64,000 bases of DNA from Pedobacter mucosus (lineage in GTDB: Bacteria > Bacteroidota > Bacteroidia > Sphingobacteriales > Sphingobacteriaceae). The translations under genes and the position numbers were made by a program. The notes below the pieces were generated by a model that ran no database searches, was not told the origin of the DNA, and worked only from the letters and a program-made list of their open reading frames with translations. Positions 1 through 9,229 of the stretch are shown one piece after another. Numbering within the stretch: position 1 is the first letter of the stretch; each line of letters starts with the position of its first letter. Location: contig NZ_CP087585.1 of NCBI RefSeq assembly GCF_022200785.1, positions 2,480,001 to 2,544,000 on the forward strand. Reading direction: 5' to 3'.

Positions 1-113
1 TTACTGCCATAATTGTCTTTTCAAAAAAATAATACGCTTTCCTAAAGGAAAGAGCTATACAAAGTAAAGCATATATTTTCGAAATTTGTCTTACTAATTT
101 GAAATCAGACGTT

Positions 114-818
114 ATGGAACCAGAAATATTAAAACAAACACAACAAGGCCTATATATATTTAAAGAGGTTCTCCGTTCAAGAACATCATGTCGTGGCTTC
201 TTAGACACACCGGTATCAGAAAACACTATTACCTCCGTTTTAGAGGATGCCAAATTAGCTCCGTCAAACTGCAATACTCAGCCCTGGGAAACTCATATCA
301 TTTCGGGAAACAAACTAAAGGAATTATCTGAGGCGCTGTTGAGAGAAAACAACGCTGAAAGGTTTACGCCGGATTTCAGCTTTGATACCAATGAATATCA
401 CGATCGTTACAAAGAACGTTACTTTAACCTGTCTAAGACTCATTATGATGGCTTCAGAGTTAAGCGTGAAGATAAAGAAGGCCGAAAAGAGGTTTCAGAT
501 CTGAACTATACCTTCTTTAATGCTCCACATGTTGCTATTCCATTTATGCCCTCATTTGGCGATAATGTGCGGGTAGGTGGTGATATTGGTATGTATGGTC
601 AAACATTTCTTTTATCTCTTACGGCACATGGCCTAGCAGGTATCCCGCAGACAGCATTGGGTTTTTTCGCTGGCACCATAAGAGAGATTCTGAATGTGCC
701 GAGTGAACTTAAAATGTTGTTCGGAATTTCATTTGGTTATGCCGATCCCAATTCGCCTGGTAATTCGTTTAAATTAGGCCGGGATCCGCTGTCCAGCAAT
801 GTCACTTTTCATCAATAA
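114..818 (+). CDS. Nitroreductase family protein
   Basis: Probably an FMN-dependent NAD(P)H oxidoreductase of the nitroreductase superfamily, cytoplasmic and dimeric. The N-terminal motif SRTSCRGF and the following LAPSNCNTQPWE match the FMN-phosphate and flavin-contact segments of the family. The C-terminal part has the GIPQTALGFF and FGYADP segments usual for the fold. The reading frame is open from a TTG at 99, but the ATG at 114 gives a 234-residue protein starting just before the first helix and is the better start. It is followed after 12 bp by the FMN monooxygenase gene, so it may supply reduced flavin or act on the same substrate; that link is inference. The substrate cannot be told from sequence. 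Confidence 0.85.
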   Translation: MEPEILKQTQQGLYIFKEVLRSRTSCRGFLDTPVSENTITSVLEDAKLAPSNCNTQPWETHIISGNKLKELSEALLRENNAERFTPDFSFDTNEYHDRYKERYFNLSKTHYDGFRVKREDKEGRKEVSDLNYTFFNAPHVAIPFMPSFGDNVRVGGDIGMYGQTFLLSLTAHGLAGIPQTALGFFAGTIREILNVPSELKMLFGISFGYADPNSPGNSFKLGRDPLSSNVTFHQ

Positions 819-830
819 TATACCATTCAT

Positions 831-2165
831 ATGATAGGTGGAAATAATACAAAAATGCTCATCGGATTAACCTCTGGCAACGGTTACGGCTTCCAACCGG
901 GAGCATGGCGAATGCCTGGTGTTGATCCTAGAAGCTATACAAGCTATGATGCCCACGTCAGGCACGCTCAGGCAGCAGAACGGGGAAAATTCCAGTTTAT
1001 ATTTCTGCCTGACGGCCCATCTACGGATAAGACATCTCTTCTAGAAAACGACGCGCCAAATTTTAACCTTGATGTGATGATGACACTGGCTGCTGTAGCA
1101 AGGGAAACCAGGCGGATTGGTTTGGTAGCCACGGGCTCTACAACGTTCAATACGCCCTTTGCTCTGGCAAAACAATTTAAGGCGCTGGATATAATGAGCC
1201 ATGGGCGGGCAGGCTGGAATGCCATCACCTCCGCTAGTAATGATGTTGCTGCAATCTACGGGCAAACCATTCCATCCAGTAAAGACCGCTATGGGCGGGC
1301 GCACGAAGTAGTTCAGGTGGTTCAGGCATTTTGGGGAAGCTCGGGCAAGGATGCCTGGGTGCATGATAAGGAAAGTGGACAATTTGCAAAGCACGAGAAA
1401 ATCTCGACCGTTAATGTTAAAGGCGAGTATGTAAATGCCCGAGGCACACTTTTTATTCCGCCATCTAAACAGGGACAGCCCATAGTCTTTCATGCAGGCG
1501 GAAGTCCCAATGCACACGAGCTGGCAGGGAGGTTTGCAAATGTAGTGATCGGCGCTGCCTTTACGATTGAAGACGGCATACAACAACGTAATGCCTTTCG
1601 TGAAGCTGCAAATAAGTATGGCCGTGATCCTGATGAAATCAAATTTATCGCAGGGATGATGACTACCATCGTTAAAGACAGGCGTACAGCACTCGATCGC
1701 AGACTGCAGTTAATGGGACATCTTATTCCACAGCGGGTTGCCTACCTTCAGCAGATGTTAGGCATCAGACTTGACCTTAACAGTCTGGATGAACCGCTTT
1801 CGAAAGAGCAACTGGAAGCAGCATTCCCTTCACCATACGACCCGCGATCTGAAAAAGCCCTGGAAATTGCGAAAGAAGGATGGAGTTTGAAGGATATAAT
1901 TGCGCACGGTATCATTGATTTCCATCCTGCGATCGTAGGCCCAGGTATTGAGGCCGCAGATCACATGCAGACATGGTTTGAGGCTGGTGCATGTGACGGC
2001 TTCTGGATCTCGCCCGATGTATTGGACGACGGTATTGATGCTTTTGTCGATGAAGTGGTTCCCATTTTACAGGGGCGTGGACTTTTTCATCAGGACTACG
2101 AAGGCGCAACATTAAGGGAACATATAGGCGCACCAGAACAATATGGAATTGACCCACGGGTTTAA
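831..2165 (+). CDS. NtaA/SnaA/DszA-type FMN-dependent monooxygenase
   Basis: A luciferase-like flavin monooxygenase of 444 residues, the usual size for the nitrilotriacetate / dibenzothiophene-sulfone monooxygenase family. Supporting segments are GYGFQPGAWRMP near the N-terminus, the barrel core GRAGWNAITSASNDVAAIYG, and FHAGGSPNAHELAGRFANVV. Such enzymes use FMNH2 made by a separate reductase and oxidise amines, sulfones or sulfonates. A second ATG at 855 would give 436 residues starting nearer the conserved strand; both starts are possible. The gene is visibly richer in G+C than most of the window (34 of 60 bases at 1261-1320 by hand count), which may point to transfer. It lies in a four-gene redox run. 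Confidence 0.88.
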   Translation: MIGGNNTKMLIGLTSGNGYGFQPGAWRMPGVDPRSYTSYDAHVRHAQAAERGKFQFIFLPDGPSTDKTSLLENDAPNFNLDVMMTLAAVARETRRIGLVATGSTTFNTPFALAKQFKALDIMSHGRAGWNAITSASNDVAAIYGQTIPSSKDRYGRAHEVVQVVQAFWGSSGKDAWVHDKESGQFAKHEKISTVNVKGEYVNARGTLFIPPSKQGQPIVFHAGGSPNAHELAGRFANVVIGAAFTIEDGIQQRNAFREAANKYGRDPDEIKFIAGMMTTIVKDRRTALDRRLQLMGHLIPQRVAYLQQMLGIRLDLNSLDEPLSKEQLEAAFPSPYDPRSEKALEIAKEGWSLKDIIAHGIIDFHPAIVGPGIEAADHMQTWFEAGACDGFWISPDVLDDGIDAFVDEVVPILQGRGLFHQDYEGATLREHIGAPEQYGIDPRV

Positions 2166-2187
2166 AATAAAATTTAAATAGAAAATT

Positions 2188-2943
2188 ATGAAAATAGGAA
2201 TTATTGGAACAGGTTCAATAGGTAGCCTCTTAGCAGAAAAATTATCAAAAGCCGGACATCAGGTAAAAGTTACCAATACCAGGGCAATGCCCGAATTGGA
2301 AAAAATAGCGGCTAATCTTGGCGCAACTGCAGCAACCATACACGAAGTGGTTAAAGACGTAGATGCCATCATCTTCTCTATGCCCTTCAATGCATACAAA
2401 GCCTTACATAAGGACTTGTTAAACGAGGTACCTCAGGATGTAGTGGTAATGGATACATCAAACTACTATCCGTTCAGGGATGGTGAGATTGTCGAATTAG
2501 AGCAGATGTCTGAAAGCGAGTATATTTCCGGAATAATAAATCGCCCGCTTGTAAAGGTGTTTAATAATATGCTCGAAGGCACCTTGAAACACAAAGGCAC
2601 AACCGCCGGCGCAGAAGGTAGAGTTGCAATTTCTATAGCTGGAGATAACCAGGAACATAAAAAAGTAGTCGCTCAAATTGTTGATCTTACTGGTTTTGAC
2701 ACCGTTGATGGCGGAAGCCTCGCCGAATCTTGGAGACAGCAGCCCGGCACGCCAGCCTATTGTACAGAATTGAATGAAGCCGAATTAAAACAGGCACTTG
2801 CCAATGCTGAAAAAGGAAAAGCCCCTGCAATCAGAGATTTTATAATGGACAACCTGCTGAAACAAGATTCCTGGCCTTCTTACGAAGAAATTTTAGCAGG
2901 CAATCGTTTACATGAGATGGGAAAAAATCAGGATAAATTATAA
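2188..2943 (+). CDS. NADP-binding oxidoreductase, F420-dependent NADP reductase family
   Basis: A 251-residue Rossmann protein. The dinucleotide-binding loop GTGSIGSLLAEKL is at residues 7-19, and the next strand VKVTNTR ends in polar residues that suggest NADP(H). The segments DAIIFSMPFNAY and VVMDTSNYYP resemble the F420-dependent NADP reductase / COG2085 group. Bacteroidota lack F420, so a reductase or dehydrogenase working with NADPH alone is more likely; the substrate is unknown. It sits 22 bp behind the monooxygenase gene and 22 bp before the NmrA-like gene, consistent with one transcript. Confidence 0.8.
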   Translation: MKIGIIGTGSIGSLLAEKLSKAGHQVKVTNTRAMPELEKIAANLGATAATIHEVVKDVDAIIFSMPFNAYKALHKDLLNEVPQDVVVMDTSNYYPFRDGEIVELEQMSESEYISGIINRPLVKVFNNMLEGTLKHKGTTAGAEGRVAISIAGDNQEHKKVVAQIVDLTGFDTVDGGSLAESWRQQPGTPAYCTELNEAELKQALANAEKGKAPAIRDFIMDNLLKQDSWPSYEEILAGNRLHEMGKNQDKL

Positions 2944-2965
2944 ATAGAATTTAAAAATAATCCAA

Positions 2966-3871
2966 ATGGAAAATAAGCAAAATCCAACGGTACTCATTTT
3001 AGGTGCCAGCGGAACAATAGGCAGTCAACTAGTTAAAGACCTCAAAGATCAACCTGTTAACATCCGGATCACTTCCCGTAAGCAAAACGAGGTAGAGCAA
3101 CTTTGTAGTGAAGGAAAAGACTGCAAGTTTCTTGATCTTGATGATCCACAAACTTTTGCGCTTGCGCTTGCCGGTGTTGATCGTGTTTTTTTATTGACAG
3201 GCTACACTGTTGGTATGCTCACCCAGAGTAAAACGTTGGTGGATGCAGCGAAAAAAGCAGGTGTTAGTCATATTGTACATGTTGGCGTATTCGCTGAATG
3301 GGATACCACAGACGCTCACTTTGCCTGGCACCAGATGATCGAAAAATATATTGAGGCAAGTGGGATTGCCTGGACACACCTTCATCCGAATATGTTCATG
3401 GAAGCTCTTACAGGTGCTTACCTACCAAAAAACCTTACTTTCACCGCTTATTGGAAAGATCGCAGGGTAGGTTATATTGCGGCAAGTGATATAGCTGCCG
3501 TTGCCGCTAAGGTTCTTATTGATGGCCCTAGACGGCATGCTAGCAAGGATTATTGGTTGAGTGTTGAAAGCCATAGTGGAAAGGAAATTGCCCAGCTAAT
3601 GAGTGAGGTAACCGGACTTGAGATCAAATGCGAAGAAAAAGGCCTTGAAGAATTCAAAGAACTGATTGAAGCTTGGATAGCTAACGGTGCTGACAGTTGG
3701 TATGCAAGCGCAAACATCGAATTTGTTAAGCAAATGCTTGATGGAAGAATGTCGTACATGTCAATGGTCCAAAATGATATTCCGTACATCCTAGGCAGAC
3801 CTGCAAAAACAGTCCGGGAGTATCTAGCTGAAAACAAAGAAGTGCTGGTAGCTTCAGCTAATCGAAAATAG
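2966..3871 (+). CDS. NmrA-like NAD(P)H-binding protein (atypical SDR)
   Basis: A 301-residue atypical short-chain dehydrogenase of the NmrA/TMR type. The Rossmann loop GASGTIGSQLV lies at residues 13-23, followed by SRKQNEVEQL, as in NADPH-binding members. VDRVFLLTGYT and the SHIVHVGVFAEW strand are typical of the family. A canonical SDR YxxxK active site is not evident, so it could be a quinone or azo reductase or a redox sensor. It is the last gene of the run; a perfect 16-bp hairpin begins 7 bp after the stop codon. Confidence 0.82.
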   Translation: MENKQNPTVLILGASGTIGSQLVKDLKDQPVNIRITSRKQNEVEQLCSEGKDCKFLDLDDPQTFALALAGVDRVFLLTGYTVGMLTQSKTLVDAAKKAGVSHIVHVGVFAEWDTTDAHFAWHQMIEKYIEASGIAWTHLHPNMFMEALTGAYLPKNLTFTAYWKDRRVGYIAASDIAAVAAKVLIDGPRRHASKDYWLSVESHSGKEIAQLMSEVTGLEIKCEEKGLEEFKELIEAWIANGADSWYASANIEFVKQMLDGRMSYMSMVQNDIPYILGRPAKTVREYLAENKEVLVASANRK

Positions 3872-3878
3872 TAAATCT

Positions 3879-3920
3879 AGTTTTGCTCACAGGCCAAGCA
3901 TTTTGCCTGTGAGCAAAACT
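3879..3920 (+). terminator. Perfect 16-bp inverted repeat after the redox gene run
   Basis: AGTTTTGCTCACAGGC at 3879-3894 pairs perfectly with GCCTGTGAGCAAAACT at 3905-3920 around a 10-nt loop. It starts 7 bp after the stop of the NmrA-like gene. No strong T tract follows on the plus strand, so it may act as an mRNA 3' stabiliser as well as, or instead of, an intrinsic terminator. Confidence 0.65.
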
Positions 3921-4204
3921 TAGGAAGTATTGTATATGACCCATCACCATATTAATGTTTCTCTGGTTTAAATGATACTTGCTTTTGTTGGTCTGTCTAA
4001 ATGTATCCCATATAATTATTACCTCAAATCTGCGACCTGATTAGTATTAGATCATCGATTGCTCTAGCGCATGTATTATCAAAAAACGGTGGTTTTGATG
4101 AATCGAAATTTGTACTACCATTTTATTCGTCCAAAAAACAAAGGTAACCTTACCTCCTCTTAAAATTTTTAATTCTATGATGCAATATTTCAAGTAAATC
4201 ATTC

Positions 4205-4580
4205 GTACTTACGCTCAGGATACCATCATTACTGCAGTTGCATCATCGGACAAGAATATAGTTACAACCATACCCACTAAATAAATTAGAAAAAAAGCTT
4301 TATAGTAGATCCGTTTGCGAGTTTAGAAGCATAGGCTGCAAGCCAATCAAACAATCCCTCTATCCTAGCAGCCTCGGCTAGCGAAATCATTCCTAATAAA
4401 AAAAAATAAACATTGGTTCACTTTGTAATTCCTGAAAAGCCTTTAGATAAGCATATTAACAAAACAGCAATAAAAGCCTGCACCGGCAAAAGCCCATATA
4501 TATTCTAGAATCTTGAAGGGCCTTATAATTACTCCTGATATAGCGAGGAATAAAATTAGGAGGATAAACGTGGTATTCAT
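4205..4580 (-). pseudogene. arsB-type arsenite/anion permease pseudogene (5' remnant)
   Basis: Hand translation of the minus strand from the ATG at 4580 gives MNTTFILLILFLAISGVIIR, then PFKILEYIWAFAGAG, matching the N-terminus of ArsB / Ars-type anion permeases. A stop follows after MLI. In another frame (about 4285-4420) the next family block reads through GMISLAEAARIEGLFDWLAA. After a further frameshift (about 4205-4282) comes LIYLVGMVVTIFLSDDATAV, the hallmark ArsB segment. Order and spacing of the blocks fit one gene of about 420 codons that has lost its 3' two thirds and carries stops and frameshifts. A sequencing error could not explain the loss of the whole 3' part. Confidence 0.75.
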
Positions 4581-4881
4581 TTCTATTGGTTTAGGTCCAA
4601 AAATTTAATATTATCGACTGCATTCAGTGAGTTATACATCCTACTAAGTTCCTATTTCCCTACTTTAATTTTTCTTTTTTTAATAGGGTAAAAAATTTAT
4701 TTCGAACATACAAAACAAAAAAAACGTTTTTCACTTTTAAGATAGGTCAACAAACAACTTTTGTTAGTTAAAGAAACGAGGAAAATTTAACAAGCCGTTT
4801 AAGTTTAAATCCTTTTAGCTAAAAAACCGTTTGTGTAAGCAAGACATTTTACTTCTAATCAATTAAGAGAATTAATACCTG
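4581..4881. other. Non-coding stretch before the sensor kinase
   Basis: This A+T-rich stretch has no frame I can assign. It should hold the promoter of the sensor kinase, but I find no exact TAnnTTTG motif. It may also include the former upstream region of the arsB remnant. Confidence 0.4.
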
Positions 4882-6534
4882 ATGATTAATCAACCTCAAT
4901 CCGAACGTTTCAGCAGAATTATCAGAAAACTATTTGTATTCTTTTTGATATTTACTTTTATAGTTACAACCGGGTCGTTTATACTTCGCCACACAATTAC
5001 CACAAAACTAGATCGCTTAAGTAATCAACTACAGCAGCCATGGCAGCAACCGGCAATAAATAGGTTACTTGTTGATTTAAATCTAACAGAAAATCGGTTT
5101 CAACAGGCAAGTGCAAATGGGCAAATAAGTGATTTAGAAACTTACAAAAACCACTTAAAGGATATTTTTGCGAAGATTGAAAAAATTATTCAATGGTATA
5201 AAGTTGACGGAAATAGTAAAATACCAAAGAGTAAGCAGCAAATAGCACTTGCACTTCAACAAAAAATTGCGGTCTCGCAACAATTATTTGATCTTCAAAA
5301 AAGATTTACATCACTGCTCGAAAATACAACTTTAGCCTCCATTAAAGATCGGTCTGCTGAAAATGAATTTGGTAAGCGTAAATTGCAAATTGATACTTCA
5401 GTTTCTGTTTATAAAGAACCGACTAAAAGAAGTTTGATTAAAAGGCTGAAGGATGCCGTAGAAAATACTACCAATGTAAAAGTTCTTACTATTAAACAAC
5501 CTAAAAATTCGGATAGAGTTGAGATTCAACCCAATCAAAACGATCTATTAAGAACATTGGGGCAACAATATGCCCGCTTAGGCCAATCGAACCAAGAAAT
5601 GATTTTGGCAAATTTAAATTTGCTCACTGAATTGCGACAGCTTTTGCTGGATGTTCAAGGCATTGAGCGGATAGCCTATGAACAAAGCCGCGAAAAGATA
5701 CTCGAAGAATACCAATCCACTTCGAGAGATTTAAACACATTTACCGGCATCGCATCATTTTTCATATTAATATTTATCATCATTCTGATTTTTTATATCA
5801 GGGAAGCCTCCGGTGCAGAAAGGCGATATATCATGGAAAATTCAAGGGCTGTGAGACTAGCTGGCCAAAAATCAGAGATACTCGCAATTATGAGCCATGA
5901 GATTCGCAATAAATTAATGGCAATAAATGGTGCTGTCTTTATGCTTAAAAGAACAACATTATTACCAGAACAGGAGAAGAAAGTTATTTCGATTGATTTA
6001 TCTTCATTTTTGCTTCTTGAAACAGTGAACAATGTACTTGATGTTAGCAAATTAGAGCAAAGTGCTGCCGAATTAAAGATAAATCCATTTACACCCTATC
6101 AGGCAATTAGTGATTCTGTTGAGGCAATGCGTTTTATGGCTGAAAGGAAGGGTATTAATTTGAATTTTGAATTTGAGGGGGTGAAGGATTTGACCATAAA
6201 TGGAGATGATTTACGGCTTAAACAGGTGCTCATAAATTTATTAAGCAATGCGATTAAGTTTACCGATAAAGGGTATGTAAGTTTATCAGCTCAACTTCAG
6301 GAGAAAGGGAATGCATTTTTGCTTGTCGTAATGGTAAAAGACACTGGTTCTGGTATTCCCAAAAATAAACAGGCCGGTCTGTTTACACCTTATTATCAAG
6401 CTGGCGGCCACAAGCAAGGAACTGGGCTGGGTTTGTATCTTTGCCGACAATTGGTAAGGCTTCAAGGCGGAGAGATCGAAATCGAAAGCGATGAGGGTAA
6501 GGGTTGTGTGGTTAGTTTTTCCATACCCTATTAA
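4882..6534 (+). CDS. Membrane sensor histidine kinase
   Basis: A 550-residue transmembrane kinase. One membrane segment lies at about residues 17-37 and a second (FFILIFIIILIFYI) near 285-305. Between them is a largely helical, Gln-rich extracytoplasmic region of about 245 residues with no family I recognise. The HisKA segment IMSHEIRNKLMAI places the phospho-accepting His at residue 339; NKL replaces the common TPL. The HATPase domain has the N box NLLSNAIKF (Asn456), the G1 box DTGSGIP (Asp487) and the G2 box GTGLGL (from 513). There is no receiver domain. The next gene, 189 bp on, is a LytTR response regulator and the likely partner by proximity. The signal sensed is unknown. Confidence 0.9.
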   Translation: MINQPQSERFSRIIRKLFVFFLIFTFIVTTGSFILRHTITTKLDRLSNQLQQPWQQPAINRLLVDLNLTENRFQQASANGQISDLETYKNHLKDIFAKIEKIIQWYKVDGNSKIPKSKQQIALALQQKIAVSQQLFDLQKRFTSLLENTTLASIKDRSAENEFGKRKLQIDTSVSVYKEPTKRSLIKRLKDAVENTTNVKVLTIKQPKNSDRVEIQPNQNDLLRTLGQQYARLGQSNQEMILANLNLLTELRQLLLDVQGIERIAYEQSREKILEEYQSTSRDLNTFTGIASFFILIFIIILIFYIREASGAERRYIMENSRAVRLAGQKSEILAIMSHEIRNKLMAINGAVFMLKRTTLLPEQEKKVISIDLSSFLLLETVNNVLDVSKLEQSAAELKINPFTPYQAISDSVEAMRFMAERKGINLNFEFEGVKDLTINGDDLRLKQVLINLLSNAIKFTDKGYVSLSAQLQEKGNAFLLVVMVKDTGSGIPKNKQAGLFTPYYQAGGHKQGTGLGLYLCRQLVRLQGGEIEIESDEGKGCVVSFSIPY

Positions 6535-6723
6535 TTTGTTTATAATTAATCTAGATTTAAATACAAAATGCGGAAGGTTTATCTAAAGAATGGAACAGTA
6601 TTTTATTATAATATTTAAGATCCTTATTTCCATTTCTGTAAGATAAAGTTACCTTTGAAGCGAGATAACCAACATAACGAACAATGTCTTTTAAGATTAA
6701 GATAACTTCTACCTACAAATTTA

Positions 6724-7443
6724 ATGAAGAGTAAACTCAACTGCATTGTAATTGACGATGATCCTGAGGTAAGTAATTACGTAAGTGAGTTTGTTCGCGA
6801 AACTTCTTTCCTTCATTTGGTGTCGGTGCATAATAGTCCTGCAGAAGCCATTGATATTATTGGTAGCTCGGGTATTGATTTAATTATACTTGATATTAAT
6901 CTTCCGGGGATTGACGGGATGAGTTTTGCTAAAACACTTTACGATCAATATGGAAAGGATATGCCGAGAATAATATTTATAAGCGGTTCTGGCGACCATG
7001 CCTCAGAAGGTTATAAAGTTGATGCCATAGATTACCTTTTAAAGCCTTTTACTTACGAAGATTTTTATAAAGCAGCTTTTAAAGCAAAAAACTATCCCCT
7101 TACATTAGCTCAAAAAAATGAGACAGAAGAATATATCTTCCTCAAAGTTGAGCATGAATTAATTCGTATAGCCATCAATGAAATTCTATACGGAGAGAGC
7201 CAGAAAGACTACATTAAAGTTTTTACCAAGAGCGGAAAAATGATAACTGCGCTTTCAACCATGAAAACAATGGAGCGTATTTTACCTCCGGATCGTTTTA
7301 TGCGAATACACAGATCTTTTATTGTGGCATTAGATAAGATAGATGCAATCCAACACAATACAGTCAAAATCGGTAAAGCGGTCATTCCTGTTACAGATCA
7401 ATATCGCCAGCAGTTTAAATTACATTTTAAAGCCTGGCTCTAA
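6724..7443 (+). CDS. LytTR-family response regulator
   Basis: A 239-residue DNA-binding response regulator. The receiver domain has the acidic cluster Asp11-Asp13, phospho-acceptor Asp57 in LIILDINLPGIDG, Ser87 in the switch strand and Lys107 in YLLKPF. Residues about 135-235 form a LytTR domain (EYIFLKVEHELIRI, then YGESQKDYIKVFT, then RIHRSFIVALDKI). LytTR proteins bind direct repeats upstream of targets. It follows the HisKA-type sensor kinase by 189 bp in the same direction, so the two probably form one system. An envelope operon (OmpA-like protein) lies downstream and could be a target; that is only a guess. Confidence 0.9.
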   Translation: MKSKLNCIVIDDDPEVSNYVSEFVRETSFLHLVSVHNSPAEAIDIIGSSGIDLIILDINLPGIDGMSFAKTLYDQYGKDMPRIIFISGSGDHASEGYKVDAIDYLLKPFTYEDFYKAAFKAKNYPLTLAQKNETEEYIFLKVEHELIRIAINEILYGESQKDYIKVFTKSGKMITALSTMKTMERILPPDRFMRIHRSFIVALDKIDAIQHNTVKIGKAVIPVTDQYRQQFKLHFKAWL

Positions 7444-7888
7444 TCCTAAATTGCCAAATTATTTCGACGATTACTTTAAGCCTTCTATCGGACGGATAAG
7501 GCATTCTGACGAACTTATTTTCGGTTAAAGACACAAATAACTTTCTTTGAAGTGTTTATATGAGGGCTAGCAAGTCTTCTAACTAAATTGACACGACCAT
7601 GAAAAAAATATTTTTAGTTATCGAGGTTGCCGCAAATGTATTTCTAATCAGAATGCGAGATCAAAAAGTGAGTTGAAGAAATAATCAAACGCTTATTTCA
7701 ATCAGTTGCTGTATTAATTTGCCCTTATGCAGTCTTCCAATAAGCTGTTCTAACCAATAAAAGTGAGACTTTTTTTTAGAATCTAAAATATTGTTCAAAA
7801 ACGGATTACCCTAGTCTTAATGTAGAAAATTTTATAAATGAATTGCTCTATACTAATCTTAAATCAATAAAAATAAAAACACAGAAAA
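7444..7888. other. 445-bp intergenic region, no gene recognised
   Basis: A 26-codon frame from an ATG at 7599 begins MKKIFLVIEV, but it has no family signature and I do not call it. The region presumably contains the promoter and leader of the ompA-like gene. I see no exact TAnnTTTG motif and no strong hairpin. Confidence 0.4.
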
Positions 7889-9190
7889 ATGAATATCAAA
7901 TTTACAAAATCAACAATGCTAGTTGCTTTGTTAGGTTTATCATCCCAATTGTTTGCACAGGATACCCCGACCACGTCTGGAAGATTTGGAAAGCAGTCAC
8001 TAAGAACTTGGAGCGTAGGTGCTCAAGGAGGTATTTTTAGTCAAAATACTTTTTTAGGCGGTCAAAGTCTAAGGGCTAGAGAATTCAAAAGCATAGGTTA
8101 TGGCGCTTTCATTAAAAAGCAAATTTTACCAGCTTTAGGCTTACAAGCTGATTTTTTAAGAGGTGAAATTAAAACCGCAAATTATGCAGGACAAACTACG
8201 CTTGCAACAGGTCTTGAGCAAAAAAATAGTATCAACTATGCTGGATCATTAACAGCAGTATTAAACATTGCTAACTTTAGCCTAAACACTGAAAACGCAG
8301 TATTAATTCCTTATATCAAGGCTGGTGCTGGTTATATGTCTTCAGATTCACAAGTTGGAAATACTGAAGTTTTTAATGAAAGAGAAGGTTGGTACATCCC
8401 AACAGGAGTTGGATTTAAATTCGGAGTTTCTAAAGGAATCAATATTGATTTAGGTTACGACATCAACTTTATCAAATCTTCTCCAACAGTTAGAAATGCT
8501 TACAATGGAAATAGATACTCATATTCTCACGTAGGTTTAGAATTTGCTTTAGGAAACAATGAAAATTCACAGTTACAAAACTACAGTGCAGTAGCTGATT
8601 TACGTAAACAAAGTGCTGAAGAAAGTGCAGAATTAAGAAGATCATTATCTACAGCTGAGCAAAATGCACAAAGAGATAGAGCGCAATATGCAAAAGATTT
8701 AGGTGATGATGATACTGATGGTGTTGCAAATAAATTTGACAAATGCCCAGGTACTCCTTCAGGAACTGTAGTTGATGGATCAGGTTGCCCATTAGCAGCT
8801 CCAAAAACTCAAGTGATTAAAGAAACTACCGTAATTACTGAAGCAGATCGTAAAGTGGTTAGAGATGCAATTTCTAATTTAGAATTTGATTTAGGTAAAT
8901 CTACTATCCGTTCAAAATCGAATGCAACTTTAAATCGTGTAGCAGCATTATTAATGGAGAAAAACTTTAGTTTAAAATTAGCTGGTCACACTGATAATAC
9001 TGGTGGCAGAGAATTAAACTTACGTTTATCAAAAGAAAGAGCTGAAGCAGTAAAAGCTTATTTAGTAGCTCAAGGTGCAAATGCATCAAGAGTTGAAGCT
9101 GTTGGTTACGGTCCTGATCAACCAATTTCTACAAACAAAACTGCAGCCGGTCGTCAAGAAAACCGTCGTGTAGAATTCACCTTGTATTAA
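7889..9190 (+). CDS. OmpA-family outer-membrane protein with TSP3 repeat
   Basis: A 433-residue envelope protein. A signal peptide covers about residues 1-23 (cleavage after LFAQ). Residues about 35-225 are a beta-barrel with alternating aromatic strands such as WSVGAQGG and INIDLGYDINF. A short helical, Ala/Glu/Gln-rich linker leads to a thrombospondin type-3-like calcium motif, DDDTDGVANKFDKCPGT. The C-terminal 110 residues are an OmpA-like peptidoglycan-binding domain with LAGHTDNTGG and LSKERAEAVKAYL and the terminal RRVEFTLY. It ties the outer membrane to the cell wall and is typically very abundant in Bacteroidota. A second barrel gene follows 39 bp later. Confidence 0.92.
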   Translation: MNIKFTKSTMLVALLGLSSQLFAQDTPTTSGRFGKQSLRTWSVGAQGGIFSQNTFLGGQSLRAREFKSIGYGAFIKKQILPALGLQADFLRGEIKTANYAGQTTLATGLEQKNSINYAGSLTAVLNIANFSLNTENAVLIPYIKAGAGYMSSDSQVGNTEVFNEREGWYIPTGVGFKFGVSKGINIDLGYDINFIKSSPTVRNAYNGNRYSYSHVGLEFALGNNENSQLQNYSAVADLRKQSAEESAELRRSLSTAEQNAQRDRAQYAKDLGDDDTDGVANKFDKCPGTPSGTVVDGSGCPLAAPKTQVIKETTVITEADRKVVRDAISNLEFDLGKSTIRSKSNATLNRVAALLMEKNFSLKLAGHTDNTGGRELNLRLSKERAEAVKAYLVAQGANASRVEAVGYGPDQPISTNKTAAGRQENRRVEFTLY

Positions 9191-9229
9191 TCAGCAACAT
9201 CCAAACTATAATTATATAAATTCAAAATC

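Noticed and set aside
99..113. TTG at 99 as the start of the nitroreductase gene
   Set aside because: The ATG at 114 is closer to the conserved first helix and needs no rare start codon.
7599..7679. Short frame starting MKKIFLVIEV after the LytTR gene
   Set aside because: Only about 26 codons, no family, no supporting promoter; the signal-like start is easily produced by A+T-rich DNA.
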